Program-made: the position numbers and the translations under genes | Notes under the pieces: model-generated | What the model saw: the letters and a program-made list of their open reading frames with translations, nothing else | Told to the model about the DNA's origin: nothing | Databases searched by the model: none | DNA from: Paraglaciecola polaris LMG 21857 | GTDB taxonomy: Bacteria; Pseudomonadota; Gammaproteobacteria; Enterobacterales; Alteromonadaceae | NCBI RefSeq assembly: GCF_000315055.1 | Contig: NZ_BAER01000093.1 | Location: forward strand, 1 to 60,124 | Direction of reading: 5' to 3' | Length of the DNA stretch: 60,124 bases | Part shown: in pieces, positions 48,782-59,238 of the stretch | Layout: every line of letters starts with the position of its first letter | How positions within the stretch are numbered: the stretch's first letter is position 1

Positions 48782-50941
48782 ATGATATATGAAGGCAAAA
48801 GCCTCAACGTAACGCTGTTGCCAAACGGCATTGCAGAGCTTGTATTCGATGCTCACGGTTCGGTGAATAAATTTGACCGTCAAACCGTTAGCGAGCTAGA
48901 CGAAGCGACTCAAGCCATTAAAAGTCAGTCAGACGTGAAAGGTGTGTTGGTTCGCTCGAATAAGTCGACCTTTATCGTAGGTGCTGATATTACCGAATTT
49001 ACCGGCTTGTTTGACATGGCTGAAGAAGAAGTGCTGACTTGGGTAGCGAAAACGTCTCAAGTATTCGATCGATTCGAAGACTTACCTTTCCCGACAATTT
49101 CGGCTATCAATGGCTTTGCCTTAGGCGGGGGTTGTGAAATGACCCTAGCCTGTGACCTGCGCGTAGCAGACACCACAGCAGCCATAGGTTTACCTGAAGT
49201 TAAACTGGGTCTAATGCCCGGTTTTGGTGGCACAGTACGCCTACCTCGTCTAATCGGTGCTGATAATGCCCTAGAGTGGATGACCACAGGCCGTGACCGC
49301 AAAGCCGCTAAAGCGTTAGCGGAAGGTGCAGTGGATGCAGTCGTCGCACCAGAAAAATTACGTGATGCGGCCCTTAGCATGTTGCAAGACGCGATTGACG
49401 GTAAGTTTGGCTGGGAAGCACGTCGCGCCCAGAAAAAAGCCCCGCTTAAATTGAACAAAAACGAATCCATGATGAGCTTCTCAACAGCTAAAGCCATGGT
49501 ATTCGCCCAAGCGGGTAAGCATTACCCCGCGCCACATGCCATGGTTGATACCGTAGCTAACGCATCCCGTTTAGACCGTGATGGCGCACTAGCGCTTGAA
49601 AATCAAGGTTTTACCAAACTGGCGAAAAGCGATGCAGCCAAAGCCCAAGTGGGTATCTTCTTGGCTGACCAATTAGTGAAAAGCAAAGGTAAGAAGCAGG
49701 CGAAAGCGTCGACTAAAGACGTTAAGTCAACTGCGGTATTAGGTGCAGGCATCATGGGTGGTGGTATTGCTTATCAATCAGCCGTGAAAGGCACGCCGGT
49801 TATCATGAAAGACATCAACCAAGGTGCATTGGATCTTGGCTTGAACGAAGCGGCAAAAATTCTAGGCAAAGGCATGTCGCGGGGTAAAGTCACCCCAGCG
49901 CTAATGGCCAGCACCTTGAACAGCATAGTGCCTACTCTTGAATATTCAGCAATCAAAGACGTTGATTTGGTCATTGAAGCGGTAGTTGAAAACCCAAAAG
50001 TTAAAGGCATCGTGCTTAAAGAAACTGAGCAACATGTGGCGGATGACGCGGTGATTTGCTCAAACACATCCACTATCTCAATTAACCAGTTAGCGAAAAG
50101 CCTAGATAAGCCAGAGCGCTTCTGCGGTATGCATTTCTTTAACCCAGTGCACAAAATGCCTTTGGTTGAGATTATCCGCGGTGAAAAAACCACAGACGCC
50201 ACCATTGCCACGGTTGTTGCTGCCACCTTGAAGATGGGCAAAACCCCGATTGTAGTGAATGACTGCCCAGGTTTCTTAGTAAACCGGGTGTTGTTCCCTT
50301 ACTTCGCGGGCTTTAGCAAGCTGGTCATGGACGGCGCAGACTTTGTCGCAGTCGATAAAGTCATGGAGAAAATCTTCGGTTGGCCTATGGGCCCAGCTTA
50401 CTTACTTGACGTCGTGGGCATGGATACTGCCGATCACGCCTCAAGCGTGATGGCTGATGGCATTCCTGAGCGTATGCAAAAAATCGATAACGATCCTGTG
50501 ACCTTGTTGTACAAATCTGAGCGCTTAGGTCAGAAAAATGGCAAAGGTTTTTACAACTTCAGCCTAGACAAACGTGGTCGCCCTGCGAAAGTAGCTGCTG
50601 ATGAAGCATACGCCTTGTTTGCACCACATTGTGCTGATAAGCGTGACTTCGATGCCGATGAAATCATTGCACGGGTCATGATCCCAATGGCTAACGAAGC
50701 GATCCGTTGTTTAGAAGAAGGCATAGTAGGCAGTGCAGCAGAAGCTGATATGGCCTTGTTGTACGGCTTGGGCTTCCCTCCATTCAGAGGCGGCGTGTTC
50801 CGTTACATCGAAACCATGGGCTTGGCTAACTTTGTAGCCCTTGCCGACAAATACGCGGATTTAGGTCCGATTTATCAGATTTCTGATGGTGTGCGCGAAA
50901 TGGCCGCCTCAGGTAAATCTTATTTTTCTCAATCAGCCTAA
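48782..50941 (+). CDS. fadB: Fatty acid oxidation complex alpha subunit FadB
   Basis: 719 residues. N-terminal enoyl-CoA hydratase/isomerase domain (about 1-190; [43 protein letters not shown]), then the 3-hydroxyacyl-CoA dehydrogenase NAD domain (from about 315, [16 protein letters not shown]) and C-terminal domains ([31 protein letters not shown]). It performs hydration and dehydrogenation in beta-oxidation, in complex with FadA. GGAG precedes the ATG. Followed by fadA after 21 bases. Confidence 0.97.
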   Translation: MIYEGKSLNVTLLPNGIAELVFDAHGSVNKFDRQTVSELDEATQAIKSQSDVKGVLVRSNKSTFIVGADITEFTGLFDMAEEEVLTWVAKTSQVFDRFEDLPFPTISAINGFALGGGCEMTLACDLRVADTTAAIGLPEVKLGLMPGFGGTVRLPRLIGADNALEWMTTGRDRKAAKALAEGAVDAVVAPEKLRDAALSMLQDAIDGKFGWEARRAQKKAPLKLNKNESMMSFSTAKAMVFAQAGKHYPAPHAMVDTVANASRLDRDGALALENQGFTKLAKSDAAKAQVGIFLADQLVKSKGKKQAKASTKDVKSTAVLGAGIMGGGIAYQSAVKGTPVIMKDINQGALDLGLNEAAKILGKGMSRGKVTPALMASTLNSIVPTLEYSAIKDVDLVIEAVVENPKVKGIVLKETEQHVADDAVICSNTSTISINQLAKSLDKPERFCGMHFFNPVHKMPLVEIIRGEKTTDATIATVVAATLKMGKTPIVVNDCPGFLVNRVLFPYFAGFSKLVMDGADFVAVDKVMEKIFGWPMGPAYLLDVVGMDTADHASSVMADGIPERMQKIDNDPVTLLYKSERLGQKNGKGFYNFSLDKRGRPAKVAADEAYALFAPHCADKRDFDADEIIARVMIPMANEAIRCLEEGIVGSAAEADMALLYGLGFPPFRGGVFRYIETMGLANFVALADKYADLGPIYQISDGVREMAASGKSYFSQSA

Positions 50942-52123
<1,182 letters not shown>

Positions 52124-52154
52124 CGCAAGTTGATTTAATTCTGTTTGAATAGGA

Positions 52155-52179
52155 GGGCGCCAGGTAGGCGCCCTTTTTT
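52155..52179 (+). terminator. Intrinsic terminator of fadBA
   Basis: GGGCGCC (52155-52161), loop AGGTA, GGCGCCC (52167-52173), then six T. It lies 31 bases after the fadA stop. Confidence 0.92.
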
Positions 52180-52242
52180 ATGGCTTCGGCCAAAAAGCAT
52201 ACGCTTTGCTTATTTATGGTCTGCGGCCACAAAATATACGCT
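52179..52242 (+). repeat. Two direct copies of a short repeat
   Basis: TATGG-CTTC-GGCCA...GCATACGCT at 52179-52205 and TATGG-TCTGC-GGCCA...TATACGCT at 52215-52242, about 36 bases apart. The second copy with its left flank, TTGCTTATTTATGG..TGCGGCCAC (52206-52230), recurs in reverse orientation at 53958-53982. The first copy contains GGC-TTCG-GCC, able to form a stable small hairpin. Confidence 0.6.
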
Positions 52243-53065
52243 GCACGTACCAGCATCCTTGCTGGGTATGACAAACCATCCTTGGTCAGCCAGTGACTTC
52301 TTTTATAAAATGCGTCCATGCACTTTACCTAAAGGCCAGCTAAAGCTGTTCCATATTTATCCTGTAAATATTGGTCTATTGCCGAAAGAAGTAACCAAGA
52401 CAAAATGGTCGGGAACCATTTGCACATCTGAATGACGGTGAGAAGTGACTTTCCCCTCAAAATTTAAGACCATGACATTGATGAAATTTACAATAAAATG
52501 TATTCAATTGACGCTTGACCTCTGATACCTATCATCTAACCTGATGATAGAGTGGATCCACGAAACGTAGAATTACTAGTTTACTATTCTTACAGAAACT
52601 AACAGTTTGATGCTAAAAAATATATTCAACTCCACTCCATCAAAAACTGCCAGCATAAAAAGGAAAGTTAGATAAAATATTTATTAATGCTCAAGGCCGG
52701 TCACTTATTTTCTTTCAAGTCAGAAGATATTCTCTGCACAGCGCCATTGTTAGAAAAGAAGTTAGATGCAGTATACCTCGCGCCTATAAATTATACTTGG
52801 CTTTACTATTGAGCTGGGATAATTTGATAAATTTTACGTCTCAGGAATGTTAATTGTTGGAGCAGATTTTTCTCTTATAGATAGCTTCTTTGAATCACAG
52901 ATTATATTTAATGAGTTCCTTTGCTAACAAAAAATTTGCAGTTCAGAAAAAGGACTATGGCAATTTTCATTTGCTATAAACCTATGTGGGATCCTGAAAA
53001 TGTAACATTGGATAATTAGCTCTATCTATTATTAAATTTAATTCACAACCAAGAGGATGAGCGAA
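52243..53065. other. Long AT-rich stretch without a convincing gene
   Basis: About 820 bases between the repeat copies and the next gene. Near its left end two small hairpins share a TCCT loop (CCAGCA-TCCT-TGCTGG at 52250-52265, and ACCA-TCCT-TGGT shortly after). At 52530-52549 TATCATC and GATGATA form an inverted repeat, preceded at 52508-52513 by TTGACG with a 16-base spacing to TATCAT. From about 52440 the base composition becomes clearly AT-richer than the flanking fad genes. All frames are broken by frequent stops. Confidence 0.6.
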
Positions 53066-53905
53066 ATGGACGGATTAGAAGCGCTAAATAAAAACTATCT
53101 AATTCTTAAAAATGAAGTCGACTCTATTCAAATTTCCTTACTGAGCCAAAAAACCGCTTGGTATAAAAAAATTCCTGTCATCATTTCTATTTTGGCTCTC
53201 ACATTCTCTTTTGGGACAACTTATGTTTCAAATAAAAGAATCAAGATACAAGACATTCAAGCGATAAAATCAGATTTGCGAAATATGCTTCAACAGTTGT
53301 CCGCTATTCCTTCCAGAAACTTTGAACTCACAAAAAAATATTCAGACGATCCAAATGCAGTTGCCTTTGTCGGTGGGCAAATAAATCAAGAGAATGCGTT
53401 GCTTGCTTCCCAAGCGGCGGAGTTGATAGAGCAACTACCAGACGATAGAGTTTCCGCCATAGAGGCATACTCTGTCGCTGTGGCTCTTCAGTTCTCTTAT
53501 CAAAATCAAAAAGCATTTGAAATGTATGAACTGTCCCATAATTTGGCTACAGATATGAATACTAACGTTGCAGCTAAGCGAGGTATGGCAAATATTTTGT
53601 TTATAAGTGGTCAAGCTGAAGCAGGAAGAGTTCAATTTCAAGAGGCGCTTAATACCTTCTCAATTTTTAAGGGCTACAATGATTTTATTCAGAAAACCAC
53701 GCATATCGTGACCTTGCTTAATTGGTTTGGTGCTGAATCAGGTTCTGGATTTAACGCACAATCTATTCAAAAGCTCAATGAAGCTGAAAACATCTCAAAA
53801 ACCTTGCGTCCTGGACCATATACCGTTCAGGTTCAGGGGCAAATACAACAAGCACGCAATCAAATTATAGGACTATCTATACAATCAACTACGACAGCAC
53901 AATAG
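53066..53905 (+). CDS. Membrane-anchored helical protein of unknown function
   Basis: 279 residues from ATG 53066, with AGAGG nine bases upstream; the ATG at 53057 touches that site directly. A short N-terminal coiled-coil-like stretch, one membrane helix (about 35-55, IPVIISILALTFSFGTTYV), then a mostly helical domain with TPR-like spacing (AIEAYSVAVALQFSYQNQKAFEMYELSHNLA; AAKRGMANILFISGQAEAGRVQFQEALNTF). I do not recognise the family. It is AT-rich, alone, and lies between inverted repeat copies, which suggests acquisition by transfer. Confidence 0.65.
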   Translation: MDGLEALNKNYLILKNEVDSIQISLLSQKTAWYKKIPVIISILALTFSFGTTYVSNKRIKIQDIQAIKSDLRNMLQQLSAIPSRNFELTKKYSDDPNAVAFVGGQINQENALLASQAAELIEQLPDDRVSAIEAYSVAVALQFSYQNQKAFEMYELSHNLATDMNTNVAAKRGMANILFISGQAEAGRVQFQEALNTFSIFKGYNDFIQKTTHIVTLLNWFGAESGSGFNAQSIQKLNEAENISKTLRPGPYTVQVQGQIQQARNQIIGLSIQSTTTAQ

Positions 53906-53957
53906 AATCAACGGGCCACAGACACTGAAAAACCAAAATAATCGAAGCGCATGCAGC

Positions 53958-53982
53958 GTGGCCGCATGCCATAAATAAGCAA
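53958..53982 (-). repeat. Inverted copy of the 52206-52230 repeat
   Basis: Read on the minus strand this is TTGCTTATTTATGG..TGCGGCCAC, matching the copy at 52206-52230 at 23 of 25 positions. With that copy it brackets the AT-rich gene at 53066-53905. Confidence 0.65.
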
Positions 53983-54076
53983 GGCCTATAAGTGTACGTA
54001 GTACTTAAGTGTTTGAAAGCCATAAAGTTCGCGACGCGAATAAAAAAGCGTCAACAGGTTTAGAGTGGTTGAAACA

Positions 54077-54103
54077 GCATTAACAGGGCTGACGTGTTAA
54101 TGC
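54077..54103 (-). terminator. Hairpin downstream of the TonB-dependent receptor gene
   Basis: GCATTAACA and TGTTAATGC, a perfect nine-base stem with a nine-base loop, ending 15 bases from the receptor stop codon on the minus strand. The T run is short, so termination is probable but not certain. Confidence 0.5.
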
Positions 54104-54117
54104 GGACCCAAAAATGA

Positions 54118-56211
54118 CTAGTGGCCGAACTTGACTCTTACCCCCGCATTGGCGATGAAGCCGTCGTTTCGTGACCAGATATCTGTGGTCCATTGGCCAC
54201 TTGCGGCTCTTGAAGGCAGTAATAGCGGATGTTCGTCGGTTTGTTTTACATCTAACAGATTTTCTAGGTTTAAAAACCAACTCGCTCTGCCTACGGTGAT
54301 TTCTCCCATCAGGCCGAGGTGCCAGTAAGGGTTCGACTCGTTAATATAAGGGTTGTCGTTTAATCTTTGGGTACCTGTGTAATAGGCTTCAAAGCCTACT
54401 CGAAACTGACCGTGTCGTTCCCACATGGCGACAAAACCGGCTGAGTGTCTGGGGGTGAGTGCAATTGTTCTTCTGTCGTTACCATCCAATGAAACTTCGG
54501 TGGCATCTAAATACAGGTAACTTGCTGTGAGCTTTATGTCCCGCCAATAATAGCGCAGTAGTACTTCAGAGCCGCGGATCTGAGTCTCGCCCTCGGCGTT
54601 GACTAATCTGACTCTGTCGAATATCGCTGTGTTGTTTGATGAGAAGGCTTGTAGCTCGGTGACGTTGTCAATATTTGAGCCAAATGCCGTTATGCTGGCT
54701 TCAATATTCTCAAGGCTATAGGTTACATCAAGAGAAGCAGTTTCAGCTTGCTCTTCTTTTAGGTCTTGCAGTGGTTCAAGTCTAGATAACCCAGCTGCTT
54801 CAATTTCTTCCACAAAAGGCGTGGGCGCGAAGTAACCTTGCCCATAAGAGCCTCTTATTGTTACATCACCCGGGCGATAGAGCATCGATACTCTAGGGCT
54901 GAATTGGGTGCCGTATTCGCTGTGCTCATCTACGCGAGCACTTATGGATGTGGTCAGTTGTTCCGTTAGCTCATAGTCTAATTGGGTGAATAACCCGGGC
55001 ACGTCATAGGAATAATCAAACTGTTCGAAGGTGTCTGAGGTGAATTCTTCTGCTTGATAGGCGATGCCCACTAGCCAGTCACTGGCGCCGCTATAGCCAG
55101 CGATACTGGTTTCTAATAAATAACTTTCATGTTGATCATCCTCGCTAATATCACCATAGGTATGATCGTGTTCTTGCACCATAGCCGACGCTCTGGTGCT
55201 AAACGTAAGGGAATTCAGCACGGGCATATTGAATACCAGGCCGCCGTCAATACGCTGAGAATCTTGCCCTTGCTCAAATGGGTTGCCGTCTGCAACGACT
55301 TCCCCAGGCATAGTGCCACCTGCGCGTTGCTCGGTCATAAAGCCTGTGGTGGCATACAGTGATTCACCATTTTCACCTTCCCAAAACAAACGAGGGCGAG
55401 CGCTGTATCGCTCGTAACTTGGTAGGTCAATCCAGCCATCATCATCAATGTCTTGTTTTGTTTGACGATGGGCGCCGACCGTTAATGAACCTTTGGTCTC
55501 TTCGCCAAGGGGGCTTTCTACATAAGAGGTTAGGTCTTGCCCATCGCGGGTGGTGACATTCACTAAAGCTTCGCCATTAAGCGTATCGCCGGGGGTTCTG
55601 GATACGAGGTTAATCACCCCGCCCAATGCTGAGCCGCCATATAACGACGAGGCAGAGCCTTTAATGATCTCAACACGTCCGAGGTCGGTAGGGGGGATTT
55701 GCAATAAGCCGATAGACGAGGCTTGATTTCCGTAGAGGGGTAAACCGTCTGCCAGTAACTGAGTATAGCGTCCGTACAAGCCTTGTAGCCGAATGTTCGC
55801 ACTGCCTAAAGCCGGCGACGTGGTTTGCACACGTACGCCCCCTGTTTCAGCCACTAGCATCGAAATATTACCTGGGCGCATGGCGGCTTTTTCTTCAATC
55901 TCTTCCCGGTCAATAAGCTCTACGCGGATAGGCTGATCATCGGCGATACGCCCTGAGCGTGTGGCCTGAACAACAATCTTTTCAACTTCTTCTGCATGCT
56001 CATGTTCATCTTCATGAGTGTCATCATCATGCACTTCGCCGCTAACTAGGCTCTTGGTAGTCAGGTCTGGTGCTTGATAAGCGATACTAGTTGATGGCGT
56101 GGCCGCATCATGTACTGGGAGTAATTCATCAGCCTGACTTAGGGGTATAAAACCTAGAGGCATAAAACTTAGTGTAAATACAAACGAGGCAGACGGGGAT
56201 GGGCTAGGCAT
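54118..56211 (-). CDS. TonB-dependent outer-membrane receptor with His-rich N-terminus
   Basis: 697 residues. Signal peptide, then a His/Asp/Glu-rich run at about 61-75 (HDDDTHEDEHEH), a TonB-box-like EKIVVQATR near 77-86, a plug domain (about 95-210; LADGLPLYGNQ, GRVEIIKGSASSLYGGSALGGVINLVSRTPG) and a 22-strand barrel ending in ANAGVRVKFGH with a terminal aromatic pattern. Such receptors import chelates or small molecules using TonB energy. The ligand is not shown; divergent neighbours point to purine nucleosides, while the His-rich run could point to a metal. Confidence 0.9.
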   Translation of the reverse strand: MPSPSPSASFVFTLSFMPLGFIPLSQADELLPVHDAATPSTSIAYQAPDLTTKSLVSGEVHDDDTHEDEHEHAEEVEKIVVQATRSGRIADDQPIRVELIDREEIEEKAAMRPGNISMLVAETGGVRVQTTSPALGSANIRLQGLYGRYTQLLADGLPLYGNQASSIGLLQIPPTDLGRVEIIKGSASSLYGGSALGGVINLVSRTPGDTLNGEALVNVTTRDGQDLTSYVESPLGEETKGSLTVGAHRQTKQDIDDDGWIDLPSYERYSARPRLFWEGENGESLYATTGFMTEQRAGGTMPGEVVADGNPFEQGQDSQRIDGGLVFNMPVLNSLTFSTRASAMVQEHDHTYGDISEDDQHESYLLETSIAGYSGASDWLVGIAYQAEEFTSDTFEQFDYSYDVPGLFTQLDYELTEQLTTSISARVDEHSEYGTQFSPRVSMLYRPGDVTIRGSYGQGYFAPTPFVEEIEAAGLSRLEPLQDLKEEQAETASLDVTYSLENIEASITAFGSNIDNVTELQAFSSNNTAIFDRVRLVNAEGETQIRGSEVLLRYYWRDIKLTASYLYLDATEVSLDGNDRRTIALTPRHSAGFVAMWERHGQFRVGFEAYYTGTQRLNDNPYINESNPYWHLGLMGEITVGRASWFLNLENLLDVKQTDEHPLLLPSRAASGQWTTDIWSRNDGFIANAGVRVKFGH

Positions 56212-56683
56212 AAATATTTTGTTGAACCAATAATAAAATTTTGCGCAAGAATAAAGGTTCTTGTAGGTGGAAGGTCAAGGTAAAAAGAATGTATGGGTAA
56301 TTAAAGGGAAAGTAAAAAATTAGAAATAGGCTCTAGTCACGGTCTAGTTTTTAATGTCCTCCTTTATACGGGAGGCTGGCAGAGCATTATGCTAATGCGC
56401 GGTGGCGCGCATACTGCGATGCACCTATATCTTGCACCTAAATAGCGCATTTGCCTCTTATTGCGTGTCGTCACCTCTACTACTCGTCGTTTAAATAGGG
56501 GGTAGAGCACTCTTTTTGCTACATGAAGTTGATAGTTTTTAACCATAGCCGTGTCGTCGTGGCCTGCATTTGCTGGGGCTGAGCCGCGACCTTTTTAATA
56601 TTCGGAGTATCGAGACTTGAAAGGGCACGGTATTTGCTGACCGTTTGGTCAACTTTTATTGTCTTTTATGGATAAGCTCTCTT
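56212..56683. promoter_or_regulatory. Divergent control region between the TonB receptor and the purine genes
   Basis: About 470 bases with no convincing gene. Several inverted repeats are seen: CCTCC...GGAGG (56358-56375), GCATTA-TGC-TAATGC (56384-56398), and TGACC-GTTT-GGTCA (56638-56651) 33 bases before the start of the plus-strand gene. These could be terminators or operators. I looked for cobalamin, thiamine and purine riboswitch cores and did not see them. Confidence 0.4.
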
Positions 56684-57766
56684 ATGTCGTTTTTAAAACA
56701 GGCTAGATCTACCTTTTTTGTTTTGTTATCCCTCAACGCATTTAGCACCCGTGCTGCTGATAGCGTTGCTACTGACATTATCCCCGTTAAAACCGTTGTT
56801 GTGACCATGTACGAAGAGGGTGAAGCGATGGGTGATGGAGCTGGTGAATTGCAGTTGTGGTTAGAGCGGGGCAACTTTTCGACCAAATTAGACTTTCCCT
56901 TGGGGGAGTACGATTTATATCTTAGTGAAGATGGCGTATTGGTGATATGTGTAGGCGGCGGTATTCCCAATGCCACGGCTTCAATCATGGCGCTGGGTCT
57001 TGACCCTCGCTTTGACTTAAGCAAATCCTATTGGTTAATTGCAGGTATCGCTGGTGGCGACCCGGAAGATGTATCGTTAGGCACGGCTGCTTGGGCTAAG
57101 CATATTGTTGATGGTGACTTAATTTATCAAGTGGATGCACGGGAAATACCAACATCTTGGCCTTATGGCATTATTCCATTGGGCGCGACCGAACCTGCTG
57201 AAGAGCCAGAAGATATTTCAACGGGATGGACGTTAGACACGGTTTCTTTTGATTTAAACAGTGCGTTGGCTGATTGGGCTTATGCGCAAACTAAAGATAT
57301 TAAGCTTGCGGATTCAGACGCGATTAAAGCATTTAGATCCCTATATAAGACTTATCCAAATGCGCAAAAACCACCTTTTGTTACCCAAGGTGATACCTTA
57401 AGTGCAAGTAAGTATTGGCATGGCAAATACCTCAATCAGTGGGCAAATGATTGGTTGAAGTTATACGGTGGTGACTCAGCTAATTTTATGACCAGTAACA
57501 TGGAAGATTCAGGCACGTTAACCTCACTTATGCGCCTAGCCCGTATTAATAAAGTCGACCCTAACCGCGTTATGGTGTTACGCACGGTGAGCAATTATAC
57601 TATGGCTCCCGCAGATAAGGCGACGAGTTGGAGTATTACCGCCCCTTATCCTGATGGTGGCTTCCCTGCTAAAGACGCGGCTTATATTGTAGGTAATAAG
57701 GTCGTGCAAACCATCGTTAATAACTGGGGTAAATACGAAAATACCCTACCTTACGATGCCAACTAG
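56684..57766 (+). CDS. Secreted purine nucleoside permease / nucleoside phosphorylase-like protein (NUP family)
   Basis: About 360 residues from ATG 56684 (MSFLKQARSTFFVLLSLNAFSTRAAD, a signal peptide). It belongs to the NUP family, first described as a purine nucleoside permease in Candida, whose fold is related to nucleoside phosphorylases. Family blocks: VVVTMYEEGEAMGDGAGELQLW, YWLIAGIAGGDPEDVSLGTAAWAKHIVDGDL, NFMTSNMEDSGTLTSLMRL and VMVLRTVSNYTMAP. In bacteria it is expected in the periplasm, where it may bind or cleave nucleosides. It precedes the adenosine deaminase gene by 50 bases. Confidence 0.85.
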   Translation: MSFLKQARSTFFVLLSLNAFSTRAADSVATDIIPVKTVVVTMYEEGEAMGDGAGELQLWLERGNFSTKLDFPLGEYDLYLSEDGVLVICVGGGIPNATASIMALGLDPRFDLSKSYWLIAGIAGGDPEDVSLGTAAWAKHIVDGDLIYQVDAREIPTSWPYGIIPLGATEPAEEPEDISTGWTLDTVSFDLNSALADWAYAQTKDIKLADSDAIKAFRSLYKTYPNAQKPPFVTQGDTLSASKYWHGKYLNQWANDWLKLYGGDSANFMTSNMEDSGTLTSLMRLARINKVDPNRVMVLRTVSNYTMAPADKATSWSITAPYPDGGFPAKDAAYIVGNKVVQTIVNNWGKYENTLPYDAN

Positions 57767-57816
57767 TGTGTTTGTCACTGGCTTAAATTAATGAATACCC
57801 CTTTGGAGTTTTGGTT

Positions 57817-59238
57817 ATGAGAATGCTTTATTTACTCATCTTTTTGTGTGTGAATTCTATGTCTTTTGCCCACGCAAAAACCTTTGATGAAGAGTTTGAA
57901 GCATTCAAAAAGACCGCCTCAGCCCAGGCGCTATATACCTTTTTATATGCCATGCCCAAGGGCGGTGATTTACATAATCATTCAACAGGTTCAAACCTGT
58001 CTGAATGGTGGTATGCGGAAATTCTAGCCCAGCAAGAAAAGGGCTATCGCTACTACACAAAAGTTAAAATTAACAATTGTCGAGCCTATGGCAGCAATGA
58101 ATTTACCCAAGCACCGTACCTGTTGTTATTCGTCAATATTCAAGCGTATGAATATGAAAAGCTCGATAGCTGCGAGCAATCTGAATACGTAGGCATACAA
58201 GATCTTAACCCCGAGCAAAAAAAGGCTTGGCTAAATAGCATTCGTCTCGATAAAAGCAGCGAAGGCCGGGATGAGTTCTTTCAAACCCATTGGGCGCGGA
58301 TTAATTCCTTGATGTCTAATCCCTATATGCAGGCCAATTTAATCGTTAAAAATATGCAAGCCTTTGGGGCAGAAGGGTTAACTTATCTCGAAACAGACGC
58401 CGGAGTACGCGGCTTTGTGCACCCTGACGGTAGCCCGTTTGATAGTGAAGAGGTGTATCAAATTTATCTAGAGCGCTTCGCACAAAAAGATGCCCTTGCC
58501 ACGGGGGTTACTGTGCGATTGCAGTACGCCCTAGTGCGTTTTATCACTCAGGCAGAAGACGCGCTTAAGTGGATGTATGGCTTTGTGGCTTCGCATCCAG
58601 AGCTCTATGTTGGGGTGGACATGGTGGGCCGCGAAGATAACGACAAAGGCCACCCATTACGTTTTTTGCCAACACTGCGTGCGCTTAGGCATCAGTATCA
58701 TGGGGTGAATTTATCTATTCACGCAGGCGAGTCAGACGAGCCTAATCATCATATACGTGACACGCTTTTGCTTGGTGCAACGCGCATTGGTCATGGTTTA
58801 AATTTAACCGGCGACCCAGACACACTTTTATTGATGCGCTACAGCCAATACCTGATTGAAATCAATCTTATCAGCAATTTGCTGCTGGAATACGTGGATG
58901 ATTACACGCAGCACCCTTTCCCTGAATATTTACGCTTAGGCATACCTGTCGCGCTTTCAACTGATGATCGCGGCATGTGGGACTCGAACATGACCGATGA
59001 ATACTACACAGGGGTAACGAATTTCAACTTATCTTGGTCAGAGTTAGTGAAAACCGGTGCCAACTCGTTAGCGCATGCATTTGTTGATGAAAAAACTAAG
59101 CAGCAGCTTTTAGATGACTACAAGCAACGCATTGCTGCTTTTGAGAAAGCCTTTAGCGATAAAAAAATGGCCGCATTTGAGAAGGTGAAACCTGAAAGTT
59201 ATTCCTTTGCTTGCAAGCAGTTTAAGGTCTGTCATTAA
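57817..59238 (+). CDS. Secreted adenosine deaminase (ADGF/CECR1-like)
   Basis: 473 residues from ATG 57817 with GGAG nine bases upstream; signal peptide about 1-20. Metal and catalytic residues of the amidohydrolase/adenosine deaminase fold: H53 and H55 (GDLHNHSTGS), H302 and E305 (LSIHAGE), H326 (RIGHGLNL), D383 and D384 (LSTDDRGMW). The extra N-terminal region and the secretion signal resemble growth-factor-type deaminases. It would convert adenosine to inosine outside the cytoplasm. Forms an apparent operon with the NUP gene. Confidence 0.88.
   Translation: MRMLYLLIFLCVNSMSFAHAKTFDEEFEAFKKTASAQALYTFLYAMPKGGDLHNHSTGSNLSEWWYAEILAQQEKGYRYYTKVKINNCRAYGSNEFTQAPYLLLFVNIQAYEYEKLDSCEQSEYVGIQDLNPEQKKAWLNSIRLDKSSEGRDEFFQTHWARINSLMSNPYMQANLIVKNMQAFGAEGLTYLETDAGVRGFVHPDGSPFDSEEVYQIYLERFAQKDALATGVTVRLQYALVRFITQAEDALKWMYGFVASHPELYVGVDMVGREDNDKGHPLRFLPTLRALRHQYHGVNLSIHAGESDEPNHHIRDTLLLGATRIGHGLNLTGDPDTLLLMRYSQYLIEINLISNLLLEYVDDYTQHPFPEYLRLGIPVALSTDDRGMWDSNMTDEYYTGVTNFNLSWSELVKTGANSLAHAFVDEKTKQQLLDDYKQRIAAFEKAFSDKKMAAFEKVKPESYSFACKQFKVCH

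Noticed and set aside
52145-52435. 96-codon plus-strand frame downstream of fadA
   Set aside because: It runs through the fadBA terminator, the direct repeats and two small hairpins, so its protein sequence is a by-product of those repeats.
56364-56546. 60-codon minus-strand frame between the TonB receptor and the purine genes
   Set aside because: No ribosome site, odd composition, overlaps inverted repeats and resembles no family; most likely chance.
56212-56683. Possible riboswitch (cobalamin, thiamine or purine) upstream of the receptor or the NUP gene
   Set aside because: The conserved cores, for example GCCACTG or CTGAGA, are not seen on either strand; only simple inverted repeats remain.
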